A DNA stretch of 36,348 nucleotides from Paenibacillus kobensis NBRC 15729 (GTDB lineage: Bacteria; Bacillota; Bacilli; Paenibacillales; Paenibacillaceae), in assembly GCF_004000825.1 (NCBI RefSeq), contig NZ_BILZ01000059.1:1-36348 (forward strand). Reading direction: 5' to 3'. The position numbers and the translations under genes are program-made. This document shows, piece by piece, positions 1 through 8,219 of this stretch (positions are counted from its first letter, which is position 1; each line of letters starts with the position of its first letter). The notes beneath the pieces were generated by a model. The model saw only the letters and a program-made list of their open reading frames with translations, had not been told where the DNA came from and did no database searches.

Positions 1-182
1 CTTATTTCTGTGTATGCGACGTTACTTCAACGTTAAGAGTCCCTGGAAGACACTTATTTGCTCTCCCACGCACCATCAGGTGCGCCGGGCGGCACATTAA
101 GAGTCCCCGCGGGACTCTTATTTCTGTACATGCGACGTTACTTCAACGATAAGAGTCCCTGGAAGACACTTATTTGCTCTCC
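1..182. repeat. Duplicated 66-bp non-coding repeat with hairpin between copies
   Basis: Positions 1-66 and 117-182 are near-identical 66-bp direct repeats, differing at only a few bases around internal positions 12-14 and 34. Between them, 98-120 is a perfect 10-bp inverted repeat (TAAGAGTCCC, loop CGC, GGGACTCTTA). The same TAAGAGTCCC word occurs inside each copy. I see no reading frame here. The left copy starts at the window edge, so the array may extend further. Function is unknown; an interspersed hairpin repeat family is the simplest reading. Confidence 0.75.
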
Positions 183-286
183 TCGCTCCTGTCTGCCGCC
201 TCCATACCATCCCTAAGCTAATTGTGCGATAATGAATTAACGAATTAACGGTCTCCCATACATCCGTGCGAAAGGACTCCGATTCA

Positions 287-1318
287 ATGAAATGGCTCAG
301 CCACGCTGTAACCCGTTGGATTGCCGCAATAGCCGCTTGTTTTGTTATTTTGTTTCTTATTCCAACGCCCTATTATTTGTACCAGCCCGGTACCGTCGAA
401 CGATTATCTTCCCTGGTTACTGTAGACCAAGGGCACAAAGACAGCGAAGGCTCGTTCAACCTGACGACCGTACTGTCCATCAGGGCCAGCAATGTGGCGA
501 CGTTGCTATATGGGATGCTGCATCAGGACACTGAAGTCCGCAAAGCTTCCGATGTGAAAGGCAACTTGACCGATGCCGAGTATGTACGCGTCCTTACCCA
601 TATGATGGCCGCCTCGCAGCGCACATCGACCGCATCGGCGCTGTCGCAATCCGGACAGAAAGTCGATACGAACGTTAGAGGCCTGTTTCTGACGATGATA
701 CAGCCCGGCTCGAAAGCGAAAGGCATTCTTCGGATCGGTGATATTATCACGTCCGTCGATAACGAGTCCGCCGTTTCTGTCGAATCGGTCAGCCAATATT
801 TCTCCACAAACAAGAAACCCGGCGATACCGTCCAGCTCAAGGTGGAACGCGGAGAGTCCCAACTGACGGAGCAGGTGAAGCTCGTACCGCTCGGCGCCGA
901 TGCGCATCCCGGACTGGGACTGACGCTCGAACCGGAATATGACGTCTCGTCAGAGCGCAAAGTTAACTTCACCGCCTCGGAGATCGGAGGACCTTCTGCC
1001 GGTCTAATGTTCTCGCTCGAAATTTTGGACCAGCTGCTGCCGGAGGATTTGACGCACGGCCTCAAAGTCGCTGGAACGGGGACAATCGATATGAAAGGCA
1101 ATGTCGGTCAAATCGGCGGAATCCGCGATAAAATCATCGCTGCTCATCTTGCCGGCGTCGACCTGTTCTTCTGCCCGAAAGATCCCGAAGGAACGAAGGG
1201 CAATGCGCAGGATGCTATCGATGAAGCGAAGAAACGCGGCTACAGCCTCCGAATCGTGCCAGTCAGTACGCTCGCCGAAGCGGTCGACTACTTATCGAAG
1301 CTTCAACCATCCCAATAA
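287..1318 (+). CDS. YlbL/SepM-type membrane PDZ-Lon (S16) protease
   Basis: A 343-aa protein of the YlbL/SepM family: one N-terminal membrane segment (about residues 10-27), a PDZ domain (about 125-200) and a C-terminal Lon-type serine peptidase domain. The predicted Ser/Lys dyad is visible as S237 in GGPSAGLMFS and K282 in GGIRDKI. The family cleaves substrates on the outer face of the membrane, for example signal-peptide maturation by SepM; the substrate here is unknown. I chose ATG 287 because AAAGGA (271-276) lies 10 nt upstream. A GTG at 266 in the same frame would add seven hydrophilic residues and has no ribosome binding site. The AraC gene follows after 27 nt, so the two may be co-transcribed. 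Confidence 0.9.
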   Translation: MKWLSHAVTRWIAAIAACFVILFLIPTPYYLYQPGTVERLSSLVTVDQGHKDSEGSFNLTTVLSIRASNVATLLYGMLHQDTEVRKASDVKGNLTDAEYVRVLTHMMAASQRTSTASALSQSGQKVDTNVRGLFLTMIQPGSKAKGILRIGDIITSVDNESAVSVESVSQYFSTNKKPGDTVQLKVERGESQLTEQVKLVPLGADAHPGLGLTLEPEYDVSSERKVNFTASEIGGPSAGLMFSLEILDQLLPEDLTHGLKVAGTGTIDMKGNVGQIGGIRDKIIAAHLAGVDLFFCPKDPEGTKGNAQDAIDEAKKRGYSLRIVPVSTLAEAVDYLSKLQPSQ

Positions 1319-1345
1319 CAAAGCCAGCCGAAAGGAAGCCGTCCC

Positions 1346-2230
1346 ATGCCCGAGCAGCAAGAAGATACAAGACATGAACATGATTATATGATGTTCCAGC
1401 TTAATCCGCTGCCCGGCGAAAGCGAGCTTGCCGTCCTGTTCTCCGGCGAGGGACGGCCTCACCCGCTCCATAAAATCGGACCGGCTGTGCACGAGTACGT
1501 GCTCGTTCATACGGTACTGTCCGGCAGCGGAACCTATACAGCGCGCGGCCGGACGTATACATGCCGCGCAGGCGATTCGTTCATTATTTTTCCGGGAGAA
1601 CTGTTCTCCTACCAAGCCGATGCGCTCGATCCGTGGCACTACGTATGGGTCAGCTTCATCGGATCGAGTGCGCAGGCGCTGCTTGCAACCGTCGGCATTA
1701 CGCCAGAGAAACCGATCGTAGCAGGCGGCCGGCTTACGGATATTCGAACTTTGTACAGCTCGCTGATGGACAGCTTGTCGAAGACGGACGAACCTAGAAT
1801 TGCAGACTTGGAATCATCTGGATGGCTGCGGCTGCTGCTCAGTTGCCTCGGTCAAGCGAACCGCGCCGAGCCCGCTATAGCCGTCGACACCACCGCAATC
1901 GACCGCCAGATTGAGCAGGCCATCCGGTTCATGTCGCTCCATTACGCACAGCCGGTTTCGATCGAACAGCTGTCCCGGACGCTTGGTTACCACCGCACGC
2001 ATCTGAGCCGTATGTTCAAGCGAATGACGGGGTTGTCGCCGAAGCAGTATTTGATGCAGATTCGGCTGGAGAGAGCACAGAAGCTGCTGACGGATACAAC
2101 GATGCCAATCGATCAAGTCGCCGTTTCGGCTGGATTTAATGATGCTTTGTATTTCTCCAAAAAGTTCCGCAGTTGGGCTGGGGCCTCTCCGTCCGCTTAC
2201 CGTCAAGCCTCCGTCCTCCGTGATGAATGA
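1346..2230 (+). CDS. AraC-family transcriptional regulator (cupin sensor)
   Basis: A 294-aa regulator. An N-terminal cupin-like ligand-binding domain (about residues 15-165) is followed by two helix-turn-helix motifs in an AraC/XylS domain (about 190-290). The second helix region has the usual form, IDQVAVSAGFNDALYFSKKF, then SPSAYR. Such cupin-AraC proteins in Paenibacillaceae usually control carbohydrate use, but no sugar gene lies beside it, so the ligand and target are unknown. AAAGGAAG lies upstream of the ATG. It starts 27 nt after the protease gene and ends at a strong terminator. Confidence 0.88.
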   Translation: MPEQQEDTRHEHDYMMFQLNPLPGESELAVLFSGEGRPHPLHKIGPAVHEYVLVHTVLSGSGTYTARGRTYTCRAGDSFIIFPGELFSYQADALDPWHYVWVSFIGSSAQALLATVGITPEKPIVAGGRLTDIRTLYSSLMDSLSKTDEPRIADLESSGWLRLLLSCLGQANRAEPAIAVDTTAIDRQIEQAIRFMSLHYAQPVSIEQLSRTLGYHRTHLSRMFKRMTGLSPKQYLMQIRLERAQKLLTDTTMPIDQVAVSAGFNDALYFSKKFRSWAGASPSAYRQASVLRDE

Positions 2231-2280
2231 TTCGGGAGGCAGCTTATGCGGGTCGATCACCCAAGGCCTGACCCTAACTA

Positions 2281-2323
2281 AAAAAGGACCGCAGATGTTC
2301 GCACATCGGCAGTCCTTTTTTTT
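2281..2323 (+). terminator. Rho-independent terminator after the AraC gene
   Basis: AAAAAGGAC pairs with GTCCTTTTT in a hairpin of about 17 bp with two mismatches and a TCGC loop, ending in a run of T. The A run on the other side lets it also serve the converging gene that ends at 2326. Confidence 0.88.
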
Positions 2324-2325
2324 GA

Positions 2326-2940
2326 CTATATTGCGCCGGCTTGATCGACCACCCTTAATTCGCCGACATACCAATCGATCATATCTTCTGGAACAGCGTT
2401 CGTAATGTCAGCCCTGTGTTTCTCTAATTCGTTCTCCGATATGTAAACGGTAATTCTGTTCTTCTTAATGTCTACGATCGACATATAAATGCCAAGATCT
2501 TTCTTCGAATTTATAATCTTATAGCTTTCTTCGAGCTCGGACTCGCTGTACTTCACATAGTTGATATTTACTTTATTCGGTTGCTCGCTTGCGTCCAACA
2601 GCTTCTTCTCAAGATCGGGATTGCTCTTGGAAGCGACCTGAATCACGATGGATCCGGATTCATCCACATACGATCCGCCATCGGATTCAGGAGCTAATTG
2701 TTTGACGATATCCATTAACTTGTTCATTTCCTCCGCACGTTTCTGATCCATCATGGCCTTCGTCACATCGGATTGTTCTTCAACAGCACTCGGAATAGAA
2801 AACGTTGCCGAAGGGATCCCAATATCCCGATATTGCGGCCCATCATTTCTTAGCACGCCGTTTCCATAGACAATACTTATGCCCGCAACCCCTAATAAGG
2901 CAAGTGTTATGACGGAATAAGTAACTGTTTTTCGTTTCAT
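2326..2940 (-). CDS. Exported or membrane-anchored protein of unknown function
   Basis: A 204-aa protein with a basic start (MKRKTV) and a hydrophobic segment at about residues 8-26, consistent with a signal peptide or membrane anchor without a lipobox cysteine. The rest is hydrophilic and charged, with no motif I recognise. GGAGGAAG lies just upstream of the ATG, which supports the start. A 46-codon open frame (2937-3077) overlaps its start by ATGA. The gene ends at the shared terminator 2281-2323. Function is not assigned. Confidence 0.78.
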   Translation of the reverse strand: MKRKTVTYSVITLALLGVAGISIVYGNGVLRNDGPQYRDIGIPSATFSIPSAVEEQSDVTKAMMDQKRAEEMNKLMDIVKQLAPESDGGSYVDESGSIVIQVASKSNPDLEKKLLDASEQPNKVNINYVKYSESELEESYKIINSKKDLGIYMSIVDIKKNRITVYISENELEKHRADITNAVPEDMIDWYVGELRVVDQAGAI

Positions 2941-3077
2941 ACATTCACTTCCTCCAATTCAATAAACATCCACCCTTTAAGCACATAGATAGACTGAAAA
3001 AATAATAAAAAAGTTGCATCCCATCCACCCATCCGCCATTCTTCCCGCAAGAGCAGCAGTATGTATATGGCGCTCAT
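2937..3077 (-). CDS. Possible small ORF (46 aa), doubtful
   Basis: An open frame from ATG 3077 overlaps the start of the 204-aa exported protein as ATGA, an arrangement typical of translational coupling. TTGGAGGTG lies 7 nt before the ATG. However, that sequence is also the 3' arm of the terminator hairpin of the preceding gene (3077-3139), so the ribosome site may be accidental. The product is rich in Leu, Trp and Phe and matches nothing I recognise. It could be a leader peptide or a chance frame. Confidence 0.25.
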   Translation of the reverse strand: MSAIYILLLLREEWRMGGWDATFLLFFQSIYVLKGWMFIELEEVNV

Positions 3078-3139
3078 GAAAAAACACCTCCAAGTTACCT
3101 GCCATATCTAAAGACATGGAAGGTCATCTTGAAGGTGTT
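3077..3139 (-). terminator. Long hairpin terminator of the 244-aa membrane protein gene
   Basis: On the minus strand, AACACCTTCAAG pairs with CTTGGAGGTGTT (one mismatch). Inside it ACCTTCCAT pairs with ATGGCAGGT (one mismatch), and a TTTTTT tract follows. It lies immediately downstream of the stop at 3148. Its 3' arm doubles as a ribosome-binding-site-like sequence. Confidence 0.75.
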
Positions 3140-3147
3140 CGGTTCAG

Positions 3148-3882
3148 CTATAGATGATAAGAATCGGCCAGCTCGCATTTGCAATCGTGCCGGACCGGAT
3201 GCAGTCCCGTCTTCTGCTTCGCAGTGAACAGCTCAGCGCCGTTCCTTACGAAATACCGCTCTGTCTTGAATCGAACGAGCCTCGCAACCAGCATAACCGC
3301 TCCATATCCGATGGCCATCAGCAGCGGCCGCTCCGTATAAGCCGCAACGCAGCTTGCGACTCCAAGAAGTGCAAACGCCGGTGCGAGCGACAGCTCCGCC
3401 TTCCACTCGACCCGGATGACGCCCGCCCCGTCGCATTCCCTGCAACAGCTGTTAGCGTGAATATTCACCGGATGCTGGCTGCCCTCATCCGGTGCGAGCC
3501 ATATGCTATGATCATTCTCTTGTCCGAGATACCCGGCATTATAGACTAGCGCTTCCTCACGCCTGCTCTTACGGATGGAGACGGAACCCGTACCTGTTCG
3601 CCGATCCCGCCAGCGCAAAGGGGCATAGCCCGAGAACGGATCTTCGACGAACGGATCATCCGCATTCGGGTCGGCAATCGGCCGGTACAACGGCTTGATC
3701 GGTTGCCGGATTCGTCCTGAGATGACGCTAACGTCCCCATTTGCCTCACTCCGTTCACAAGCGTCATTCCGGACATGCGCCTCCGGCATTGGTGCAGCCG
3801 AAGCCAAGTCCGCTGCCGTACCGCTGCCTCCGCATGCCTTACATTTGTAATACACCGTTCGAAGTTTAGCCTGTTTGTCCAT
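3148..3882 (-). CDS. Membrane protein with DnaJ-like CxxCxGxG motifs
   Basis: A 244-aa protein with two cysteine motifs of the DnaJ zinc-finger type, CKACGGSG (residues 14-21) and CRECDGAG (147-154). Two hydrophobic segments follow (about 163-182 and 186-203), and the C-terminus contains HDCKCE. The two motifs may form one zinc site across the long linker (22-146), which is rich in Pro, Asp and Arg. GGGGGAG precedes the ATG. The gene lies 17 nt after the MATE exporter gene, so they could be one transcript. No J domain is present and I cannot assign a function. Confidence 0.72.
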   Translation of the reverse strand: MDKQAKLRTVYYKCKACGGSGTAADLASAAPMPEAHVRNDACERSEANGDVSVISGRIRQPIKPLYRPIADPNADDPFVEDPFSGYAPLRWRDRRTGTGSVSIRKSRREEALVYNAGYLGQENDHSIWLAPDEGSQHPVNIHANSCCRECDGAGVIRVEWKAELSLAPAFALLGVASCVAAYTERPLLMAIGYGAVMLVARLVRFKTERYFVRNGAELFTAKQKTGLHPVRHDCKCELADSYHL

Positions 3883-3899
3883 CGTTCTCCCCCCTTTCG

Positions 3900-5294
3900 C
3901 TAAGTCTGAACGGAAGCTCCGTCCGCCTTGTTAATCGTTATGCCGGAACCGCTTTGCCGCGGAAGCTTCCGCCGTCCCTTCCATCGCCAGCCTACCATTA
4001 CAGCCCGGAACAGCTCATCGAGCATTAAGCCGATCAATGCTCCCATTACACCCATGTCGAGCAGGACGCCGAACACATAAGCGCCGCCTGTTGCGAATAT
4101 CCACATGCCAAGTACCGTGTTCAGCGCGACGAACTTCGCTTCGCCCACCGCATTCATCGACTGCATGAAGGCGTATGTCCACGTTCGCATCGGCTGCCAA
4201 ATGATACACCAGAAGAATAACGGCAGTACTGCTGTAATGATGGCCTCGTCCGTCGTAAACCATCGGAGTGTGGAATCACCGAACAAATAAAGCAGAATGG
4301 CCAGCGCAATCGTGGGCAGCACGCCGAGCGCCGCCGCCCGGTAAGGCGCCTTGTACACCTCGTCGTAAAGCTTCGCGCCGTACTTCTGTCCGACTTGAAT
4401 CTGGACAGCCATTCCGATGGATTGGCCAATGAGCCATGGGAGCTGCTGTATGATGTTGAAATACGAGTTCGCCGCCAGCTGAACCGCGCCGAGCGAGGAA
4501 ATGATGGCTAGCTGCACGATTTGCGAATAGCCCCATGAAGCAGCCGTCCCAAGGTTCGGCAAGCCAATGCCGACCATCTCCTTCAAGATCGGCTTGTCGA
4601 ATCCGCGCCAGTCGCTCCGCTGGAACTTGACCGGGAACGAGCGCAGCAGCAGCCATATTCCAGCCGCCATCGCCAGCGACCGGCTAATAATCGTCGAGAC
4701 GCCGAGCCCTTCAATGCCGAGCTGCGGCAGGCCGAGCTTACCGAATATAAAGCCATAGTTCAAAATGATATGAACGATATTCATGCCGATCGCAATCATC
4801 ATCGGTCCGCGTGTATTGCCCGTATTGCGGATCATGACCGTCGTCATCATGTTGATTTCCGTTAGAATAGAGCAAGCGCCGATCATCGCCAGATAGGTTG
4901 CCGCCATAGGCGCTACTTCTGCCGGCGCTCCCATCAACCGGACGATATCGCCGGCACCGATCGCAAATAGTACGCTAATGACCGCCCCGCCGATTACGCC
5001 GACCTTCAGCGCCATGGCGGCTGCCCGTCTTGCCGCCTCCGGATTGCCGGCCCCCCACCTTCGCGCGATGACGATGCCCGCTCCCCCATTAATAAGCACA
5101 AATACGGTGAGCAATGAGCGAAGCACCTGATTCGACAGTCCAACCGCCGATACGGCATCGTCTCCAAGACTGCTGACCATCATCGAGTCGGCCGTTCCCA
5201 TCAAAAATTGCAGCAGCAGCTCTATGGCAATAGGCCAAGCGAGTACCATCAGCGACATCGATCTGTCTGTGCGTGTTGTTGCAGTTGCAGCCAT
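3900..5294 (-). CDS. MATE family multidrug/cation exporter
   Basis: A 464-aa integral membrane protein with about 12 hydrophobic segments in two homologous halves, the usual size and layout of MATE transporters. Family-like stretches include the first helix (LAWPIAIELLLQFLMGTADS) and the start of the second half (GIGLPNLGTAASWGYSQIVQ). MATE proteins export organic cations or drugs in exchange for Na+ or H+; the substrate cannot be read from sequence. The gene is transcribed divergently from an AraC regulator about 220 nt away, which suggests that regulator controls it. GGGAGG is 13 nt upstream of the ATG, a rather long spacing; the internal ATG at codon 13 is an alternative. Confidence 0.88.
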   Translation of the reverse strand: MAATATTRTDRSMSLMVLAWPIAIELLLQFLMGTADSMMVSSLGDDAVSAVGLSNQVLRSLLTVFVLINGGAGIVIARRWGAGNPEAARRAAAMALKVGVIGGAVISVLFAIGAGDIVRLMGAPAEVAPMAATYLAMIGACSILTEINMMTTVMIRNTGNTRGPMMIAIGMNIVHIILNYGFIFGKLGLPQLGIEGLGVSTIISRSLAMAAGIWLLLRSFPVKFQRSDWRGFDKPILKEMVGIGLPNLGTAASWGYSQIVQLAIISSLGAVQLAANSYFNIIQQLPWLIGQSIGMAVQIQVGQKYGAKLYDEVYKAPYRAAALGVLPTIALAILLYLFGDSTLRWFTTDEAIITAVLPLFFWCIIWQPMRTWTYAFMQSMNAVGEAKFVALNTVLGMWIFATGGAYVFGVLLDMGVMGALIGLMLDELFRAVMVGWRWKGRRKLPRQSGSGITINKADGASVQT

Positions 5295-5515
5295 AGCCTT
5301 TCAGAAGCCTCCCTGAGTTGTTAAACGATTTTGCTAATAAGCCGCATCCGTCCGCACAACGTGAGCCCGTCTGCCGCACTCATGCTATACGGTATAAAAG
5401 CAGTGTGATAACATTAACCAATATAGAACTTATCGAGCATAAAGTCTTACTGCTTCTTGTTCATTATTATCCCGATCTTGCTAAATTGAACTTGTGTGTG
5501 AAGGGAGTCCTATCG

Positions 5516-6394
5516 ATGCGCGGAGAATTATATGAGAATACGTTGATGGACGATCCTGCTCTTCCGATCAACGTCTTTCACCCTACTTTCAAAATCGGAG
5601 GCAAGCTGCGCCTGCATTGGCATGAGCATTTCGAGCTCATCTACATCGACCGCGGCAAGCCTATCTATCAAATCGGCGGTCAACCGTTCCCGACAAAGCC
5701 CGGCGACCTGTTGTTCGTCAACAGCGGCGAGCTGCACGCTGCCGTCTCGCCGAGTCCGAACGAGACGTTCACTGTCTATGCCGTCGTCTTCAATCCGTCC
5801 ATGCTTGGCTTGAAGGAGCCGCATATCGTCGACCTCGTCGCGCCGTACACGGCCGGATTGTCGATGGTTGCGAACCGGATACAGCAGACGGATGAGTGGT
5901 ACCCCACGCTGCGCGATACGCTGATGCAATTGGTCGACGAATTCGAGCAGAAGCGCCCCGGCTTCGAACTGGCCGTCCGTTCGTATTGCCAGCTGCTGTT
6001 CACTTGGCTGACCCGCCAGTATACGGTGAAACGGCGCAGCGACAGCGAGATGGAAGCGTTCCGCGCGAAGACCGACCGGTTCAAGGAGCTGCTGACTTTC
6101 CTGGAGACGAGCTATATGGAGCGCATTACAGTCGAGCAGGCCGCCTCGATCGTGCATATGAGTTCGTACCACTTCTGCCGTCTGTTCAAAAAAATGACCG
6201 GCCAGACGTTCGTCCAATACACGAACCTGAACCGGATCAACAAAGCAGAGCATCTGCTGAAATATTCTTCGCTCAGCATAACCGACATCGCCGCCGAAGT
6301 CGGCTGCAGCAGCATCAACAGCTTCTCCAAGCTGTTCCGCCAGCTGCGGGGCATTTCGCCGCGCGACATCCGGCGCGATGCGGCAGGCAGCTAA
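5516..6394 (+). CDS. AraC-family transcriptional regulator (cupin sensor)
   Basis: A 292-aa protein with an N-terminal cupin domain containing a typical HWHEHFELIYI strand (about residues 36-46) and a C-terminal AraC-type double helix-turn-helix (about 190-287, with SSYHFCRLFKKMTG and SINSFSKLFRQLRGISP). The start is set at ATG 5516, where AAGGGAG lies 8 nt upstream. The open frame runs further upstream to 5318, but that extension is unlike the family and would cover the whole divergent promoter region. Probable target: the divergent MATE exporter (inference from arrangement). Confidence 0.87.
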   Translation: MRGELYENTLMDDPALPINVFHPTFKIGGKLRLHWHEHFELIYIDRGKPIYQIGGQPFPTKPGDLLFVNSGELHAAVSPSPNETFTVYAVVFNPSMLGLKEPHIVDLVAPYTAGLSMVANRIQQTDEWYPTLRDTLMQLVDEFEQKRPGFELAVRSYCQLLFTWLTRQYTVKRRSDSEMEAFRAKTDRFKELLTFLETSYMERITVEQAASIVHMSSYHFCRLFKKMTGQTFVQYTNLNRINKAEHLLKYSSLSITDIAAEVGCSSINSFSKLFRQLRGISPRDIRRDAAGS

Positions 6395-6413
6395 GCTAGC
6401 CATCTAGCGCCTC

Positions 6414-6442
6414 TTGCATTCGAATCGTTATTTCGGTATACT
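6414..6442 (+). promoter_or_regulatory. Predicted sigma-A promoter of the serS leader
   Basis: TTGCAT (6414-6419) and TATACT (6437-6442) are separated by 17 nt. Transcription would start near 6449, giving a leader of about 265 nt, the right size for a T-box RNA. Confidence 0.65.
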
Positions 6443-6448
6443 TCTTGT

Positions 6449-6673
6449 AAATTTCAGATCGACATTATGCCGATGATGAGCATCCAACTCGGAGGCGTTC
6501 CCGTCAAGGCTGCCGCCGTCGCCCGCTGCGACCGCGCCATTGCCCTAAGTTTTCCGGCCCCGCCCGTTACCGCGGAACCAAAGAGGATCGCCGCGGCTTA
6601 TGCCGGGCGGTCAAATTGGGTGGCACCGCGAGTCTAGAACGCTCCTCGTCCCAACAGGATGAGGGCGTTCTTT
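6449..6673 (+). ncRNA. T-box leader riboswitch controlling serS
   Basis: The T-box consensus TGGGTGGCACCGCG is at 6617-6630, and a terminator hairpin follows at 6636-6673. In T-box RNAs the antiterminator bulge UGGN pairs with the NCCA end of uncharged tRNA. Here N is C, which matches the G discriminator base of tRNA-Ser and agrees with the downstream gene. CCGCGG arms around 6573-6598 may form stem III. I could not resolve stem I or the specifier codon; the upstream part is GC-rich and lacks the classical Firmicute landmarks. The gap between the AraC gene and serS is fully occupied by this element and its promoter. Confidence 0.87.
6636..6673 (+). terminator. T-box conditional terminator
   Basis: AGAACGC-CCTC-TCC pairs with GGA-GAGG-GCGTTCT across the loop CAACA, followed by a short T run. 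It competes with the antiterminator formed by the T-box sequence when uncharged tRNA-Ser is bound. Confidence 0.85.
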
Positions 6674-6713
6674 GTTTATTTACCGGAACAAACAACGGAC
6701 AGGAGCGGTGCAC

Positions 6714-8021
6714 ATGTTAGACATGAAATGGATTCGGGAACATGCAGATGAGGTACAGCGGGCGGCAGACGGCAAGCGGATTGCGCTGAATATTGGCGAA
6801 TTGCTTGCGGCGGACGACGAGCGAAGACGCTGGATGCGAGAGACGGAGCTGCTTCGCGAGACTCGCAACCGGGCATCGCAGACGATCGGACGGCTTATGC
6901 AGGAAGGCGACCGGGAGCAAGCGGGCAAGCTTCGCAGCGAGACGGCGCAGATGCTCGAGCAGCTGCATGAGGCAGAGCGGCGGCTCGCGGAGGCCGAGCA
7001 GGTATGGGGGCAGCTCATGCTGCGCGTCCCGAATATCGTATCGGCGGATACGCCTTGGGGCGAATCGGATGCGGATAATGTGGAGATGCGGCGGACCGGC
7101 GAGCCGCCTGCCTTCGAATTCGAGCCCCGCAGCCATGTCGTGCTCGGCGAGCTGCACGGGCTGCTTGATTTGGCGCGAGGCGTGAAGACGGCCGGAGCAC
7201 GGCACTACTACTTGCGCGGGGCGGGCGTACTGCTGCACCGCGCTGTCCAGCAGCTTGCGCTTGACCTTCTGCTGGAACGCGGCTTCATGCCGCTGGATGT
7301 ACCTTTGTCGGTGCGCCATGAGGCGATGATGAACACCGGATTTTTCCCGCTGGGGCAGGATCAGAGCTACAAGATTGAAGAGGAAGACCGCTGGCTCGTC
7401 GGTACGTCGGAGGTACCGTTGATCGCGTATTACAGCAATGAAGTCATCGACGTATCGGAGCCGGTCAAGCTGGCAGCCGCTTCGATGTGCTTCCGCAGCG
7501 AGGTCGGATCGGCCGGACGCGATGTGCACGGATTATACCGCGTACACCAATTCGCCAAGGTCGAGCAGATCATACTGTGCGAAGCCGACTTCGACGTATC
7601 GGAGCGGCTGCTTCAAGAGATTACAGCGAATGCCGAGGAACTGCTGCACTTGCTGGAGCTGCCGTACAAAGTGATGGCCGTCTGCACAGGCGACATGTCG
7701 CAGAAAACGTACAAACAGTTCGACATCGAGACGTGGATGCCAAGCCGCGGCGCTTACGGAGAAACGCACTCGTCGTCGAACGTGGCCGATTTTCAAGCGC
7801 GGCGCTCGAACATCCGGTACCGCGATGCTGACGGCAAGCTTCGCTATTGTCACACGCTCAATAACACGGCGGTCGCATCGCCGCGCATTCTTATTCCGCT
7901 GCTCGAGAATCATCAGGAGGCGGACGGCTCGATCCGCATCCCGCAAGCGCTCCGCCGTTATATGGGCGGCATGGAACGGCTCGTCCCTCCTGCCGCATTG
8001 ACGGAGCCGAGGATGATGTAG
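6714..8021 (+). CDS. serS: Serine-tRNA ligase (atypical subtype)
   Basis: A 435-aa class II synthetase that charges tRNA-Ser. An N-terminal helical arm (about residues 30-105) precedes the catalytic domain. Motif 2 reads FRSEVGSAGRD (from 260). The serine-site segment is VGTSEVPL (from 229) where Firmicute and E. coli enzymes have a PTAEVPLT form. Motif 3 is LNNTAVASPRILIPLLEN (382-399) instead of the usual LNGSGLAVGRT type. These variants resemble what I recall of actinobacterial and organellar SerRS. The start is ATG 6714, with AGGAG 8 nt upstream. Expression depends on the T-box leader. A second, canonical serS may exist elsewhere in the genome. Confidence 0.9.
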   Translation: MLDMKWIREHADEVQRAADGKRIALNIGELLAADDERRRWMRETELLRETRNRASQTIGRLMQEGDREQAGKLRSETAQMLEQLHEAERRLAEAEQVWGQLMLRVPNIVSADTPWGESDADNVEMRRTGEPPAFEFEPRSHVVLGELHGLLDLARGVKTAGARHYYLRGAGVLLHRAVQQLALDLLLERGFMPLDVPLSVRHEAMMNTGFFPLGQDQSYKIEEEDRWLVGTSEVPLIAYYSNEVIDVSEPVKLAAASMCFRSEVGSAGRDVHGLYRVHQFAKVEQIILCEADFDVSERLLQEITANAEELLHLLELPYKVMAVCTGDMSQKTYKQFDIETWMPSRGAYGETHSSSNVADFQARRSNIRYRDADGKLRYCHTLNNTAVASPRILIPLLENHQEADGSIRIPQALRRYMGGMERLVPPAALTEPRMM

Positions 8022-8032
8022 CCCCTAATAGC

Positions 8033-8077
8033 AGACGTACGCAGGCGGCAAATTCGCCGTGCGTGCGTCTTTCTTTT
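8033..8077 (+). terminator. Rho-independent terminator of serS
   Basis: AGACGTACGCA and an inner CGGCG/CGCCG pair with TGCGTGCGTCT, followed by TTCTTTT, just after the serS stop. Confidence 0.85.
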
Positions 8078-8219
8078 ATAATAGAACGGGACTGGCCCGC
8101 ACACCGACCCATTAATTGACGTCTACGTTACATAATATGACAAATACTACTAGAGGATTTAGGAGCAATTTGTCGAAATCTATTAACATCTCATTTTTCA
8201 GATAGAACAGGTGATGACC

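Noticed and set aside
5386-5396. TATAC-G-GTATA palindrome between the MATE and AraC genes as an operator
   Set aside because: It may be an operator or a -10 element, but no well-spaced -35 or second half-site was found, so it is not listed as a feature.
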